DNA of 6,781 nt from Clostridiales bacterium UBA4959 (GTDB lineage: Bacteria > Bacillota > Clostridia > Oscillospirales > CAG-272): contig DHAH01000045.1 of the NCBI GenBank assembly GCA_002397345.1, positions 1 to 6,781 on the forward strand. Direction: 5' to 3'. The notes beneath the pieces were generated by a model that saw only the letters and a list, made by a program, of their open reading frames with translations, made no database searches and had not been told where the DNA came from. Positions 5,394 to 6,781 of the stretch are shown piece after piece. Both the position numbers and the translations under genes were made by a program. The first letter of the stretch is position 1. Each line of letters begins with the position of its first letter.

Positions 5394-5942
5394 GGTCTAT
5401 CTAAAAACCTATTAAAAGAAAAAAGGGGCAGTATACTGGTTTTCGTCCTTTTCCTTTTTGCGTCGGTGATGATTACGATCGCGTCGCTGCTGGTGCTGTC
5501 AAGGCAGAATTACAACGGCGTGGTAACGCAGCAGCTTAACACACGGGCATATTATGTGACAATGGAAACGGCGGACATCGCGGTCGCGGCGCTGCTTAAA
5601 ACGGATGAAACAAACGGGTTGAGGCTTCTTGACGAAATTAACGCTAAAACCGGCGCGGAGCGTTACGCGTTTACAAAAACAGACGTTATAAACTATGCTG
5701 ATACAAACAGCCTTAGCAGAATAAAGCTTGCAGTCGAAAAGGACAGCGAGCTGAACGAAGATTGGGTAGTAATTTATATAACAACCGTGATTCCGGACTA
5801 CAGGGTCAACGTAGGCGACGTCAACGACGCCGATAAAAAATATACATACGAGATGTATTATGAGATGAAGATACTAATAAGCGACCCCAGCGTACGCGCG
5901 TTTGACGCGATAACGAGCGACATGGTGGGTCAGGTAACCTAA
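5391..5942 (+). CDS. minor pseudopilin-like protein (PilX/GspK type), non-canonical start
   Basis: Read from ACG 5391 the product has 183 residues: a short basic leader (GLSKNLLKEKRG, 2-13), a hydrophobic helix starting SILVFVLFLFASVMM (14-38), then QNYNGVVTQQLNTRAYYVTME and a mostly polar, Asp-rich globular part. The layout fits a prepilin-like minor subunit with processing after Gly13. The fifth residue after the Gly is Phe18, not Glu; loss of Glu5 is known for tip pseudopilins such as GspK and related PilX-like proteins. The only ordinary start codons are GTG 5466/ATG 5469, but these lie halfway through the membrane helix and behind a pyrimidine-rich stretch without any Shine-Dalgarno. The perfect AGGAGG (5377-5382) points to 5391. 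It follows the pilin by about 50 bp without a terminator, so it is in the same operon. Family membership is by layout only; I do not recognise the globular domain. Confidence 0.7.
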   Translation, partial: TGLSKNLLKEKRGSILVFVLFLFASVMITIASLLVLSRQNYNGVVTQQLNTRAYYVTMETADIAVAALLKTDETNGLRLLDEINAKTGAERYAFTKTDVINYADTNSLSRIKLAVEKDSELNEDWVVIYITTVIPDYRVNVGDVNDADKKYTYEMYYEMKILISDPSVRAFDAITSDMVGQVT

Positions 5943-5964
5943 CCGTCGGATGGTGCGAATTACA

Positions 5965-6781
5965 ATGAACAAACCAAATAAACCGCTAAAAAACAGACGA
6001 GTGTTAAACCAAAAGGGTTTTACGCTTGTGGAGCTTCTCATCACGCTGGCGCTTTCCGCTCTTGTGCTTGTCATTTGCGCGCGCCTCTTCTTTTCCGCCG
6101 GTTCAATTTCAAGTCTGACGGGCTATTTTAACAGCCAAGAGGTTCAGACCCGCTATACCGCCGAAATGATAAACAACGCTATCAAATATACAAACGCGTT
6201 GTTTACCATCCCCCGCTCGAGCTTCACTGAAGATAACCTGACAGAAAGCTGGAGCTATTTGGGCGTTATGCAGAACGTGAAGATCCCACAGGCGCTGATC
6301 GAGGAAAAAGAGGGTAAAACCGCCGCTGAAACGCTGGGCGATAATTTTAAAACAACCGCGCTGGTGTATATAAAATACATAGGACCGGCGGGCGGTGCAG
6401 ACGAAGCGGCGATAACCGCTTCACTTTCTTCCGATCAGGAGATGATTAAAAACAGTGACGGTTATTTTATCCGCACAATATTTGATTATGAGCATTTCAA
6501 TGAAAAACTGAATTATTCAACCAAATATGAACTTGTTTTCAACACGACCAACGACGAAAACAGCTCGAATGTCATATCCGACTCTATAAAATATTCTTTA
6601 AAAGTGACTTATCACGATAAATCGGGCAATATCGTCGGTCAGGGCACCGATATCAACCTTGAAACAATGCTCAACGGCATCAACATGCTGCAGGCGGTGT
6701 ATCAAGGTTCGGCGGGCGATCCCGCCACGGCTATAGCCTTCCACGAGGACGGCTTTAATGTATCGGTGAAAAAAGGCGAAC
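5965..6781 (+). CDS. prepilin with N-terminal methylation motif (PilW/GspJ-like), 3' truncated by window end
   Basis: The frame is open from ATG 5965 to the last base (272 codons, no stop), so the protein continues beyond the window. The leader MNKPNKPLKNRRVLNQKG is cut at G18|F19, followed by FTLVELLITLALSALVLVIC, with Glu23 as mature Glu5. The size (over 250 mature residues) and the leader-helix-large globular domain layout suggest a minor pilin of the PilW/GspJ sort, but I see no signature that fixes the subclass. It starts 22 bp after the previous stop, in the same operon. The start is uncertain: ATG 5950 and GTG 5953 are in frame too, and no candidate has a good Shine-Dalgarno (only GGATGG at 5948-5953 before ATG 5965). 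Translational coupling to the preceding gene is plausible. Confidence 0.82.
   Translation, partial: MNKPNKPLKNRRVLNQKGFTLVELLITLALSALVLVICARLFFSAGSISSLTGYFNSQEVQTRYTAEMINNAIKYTNALFTIPRSSFTEDNLTESWSYLGVMQNVKIPQALIEEKEGKTAAETLGDNFKTTALVYIKYIGPAGGADEAAITASLSSDQEMIKNSDGYFIRTIFDYEHFNEKLNYSTKYELVFNTTNDENSSNVISDSIKYSLKVTYHDKSGNIVGQGTDINLETMLNGINMLQAVYQGSAGDPATAIAFHEDGFNVSVKKGE

Noticed and set aside
5466..5468. GTG as start of the second pilin-like gene
   Set aside because: No Shine-Dalgarno before it, and it removes the first half of the membrane helix and the leader.
1..6781. tRNA or rRNA genes, CRISPR arrays, insertion sequences or attachment sites
   Set aside because: No cloverleaf, regular spaced repeats, transposase or integrase motifs, or matching direct repeats around the phd-doc cassette were seen.

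Overview
The window looks like a piece of a Clostridia-type Firmicutes chromosome. The evidence is consensus sigma-A promoters (TTGACA/17/TATAAT appears twice), strong AGGAGG-type ribosome binding sites, a lipobox lipoprotein, an EF-G paralog of the kind common in Clostridia, and a Gram-positive style type IV pilus/pseudopilin cluster. I cannot place it more finely. All genes run on the + strand. There are no rRNA or tRNA genes, no CRISPR array and no insertion sequence.

Layout. (1) 1-242: the 3' end of a type 2 orotidine 5'-phosphate decarboxylase gene (pyrF). (2) 243-514: a 272-bp gap with a good sigma-A promoter (319-347) and a roughly 160-nt leader. The leader carries competing hairpins and a 14-bp tandem repeat that runs into a doubled Shine-Dalgarno. 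(3) 515-2602: a full-length EF-G paralog. The catalytic switch II histidine is tyrosine, but the domain IV translocation tip is intact. It is followed by a stem-loop and a strong intrinsic terminator. (4) 2776-3495: a compact phd-doc toxin-antitoxin cassette with its own promoter and terminator. The counted part of doc is about 34% G+C, clearly more A/T-rich than its neighbours, which suggests separate acquisition. (5) 3526-4829: a lipoprotein with a transglutaminase-like domain and a Cys/His/Asp triad, behind a perfect consensus promoter with an extended -10. (6) 4830-6781 (window end): three prepilin-like genes. These are a major-pilin/GspG-like protein, a PilX/GspK-like minor pseudopilin without Glu5, and a PilW/GspJ-like prepilin cut off by the window edge. 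They start from a second perfect consensus promoter whose -35 abuts the lipoprotein stop codon.

How the parts fit. The pilin genes look like one operon encoding the subunits of a surface filament or type II secretion-like pseudopilus, and the assembly ATPase, platform protein and prepilin peptidase would lie elsewhere. The transglutaminase-like lipoprotein is anchored on the same side of the membrane and has no terminator between it and the pilins, so a joint surface role is possible but unproven. The most curious single observation is the start of the second pilin gene: an ideal AGGAGG is followed at the right distance by ACG instead of ATG, and no ordinary start codon preserves its membrane segment.
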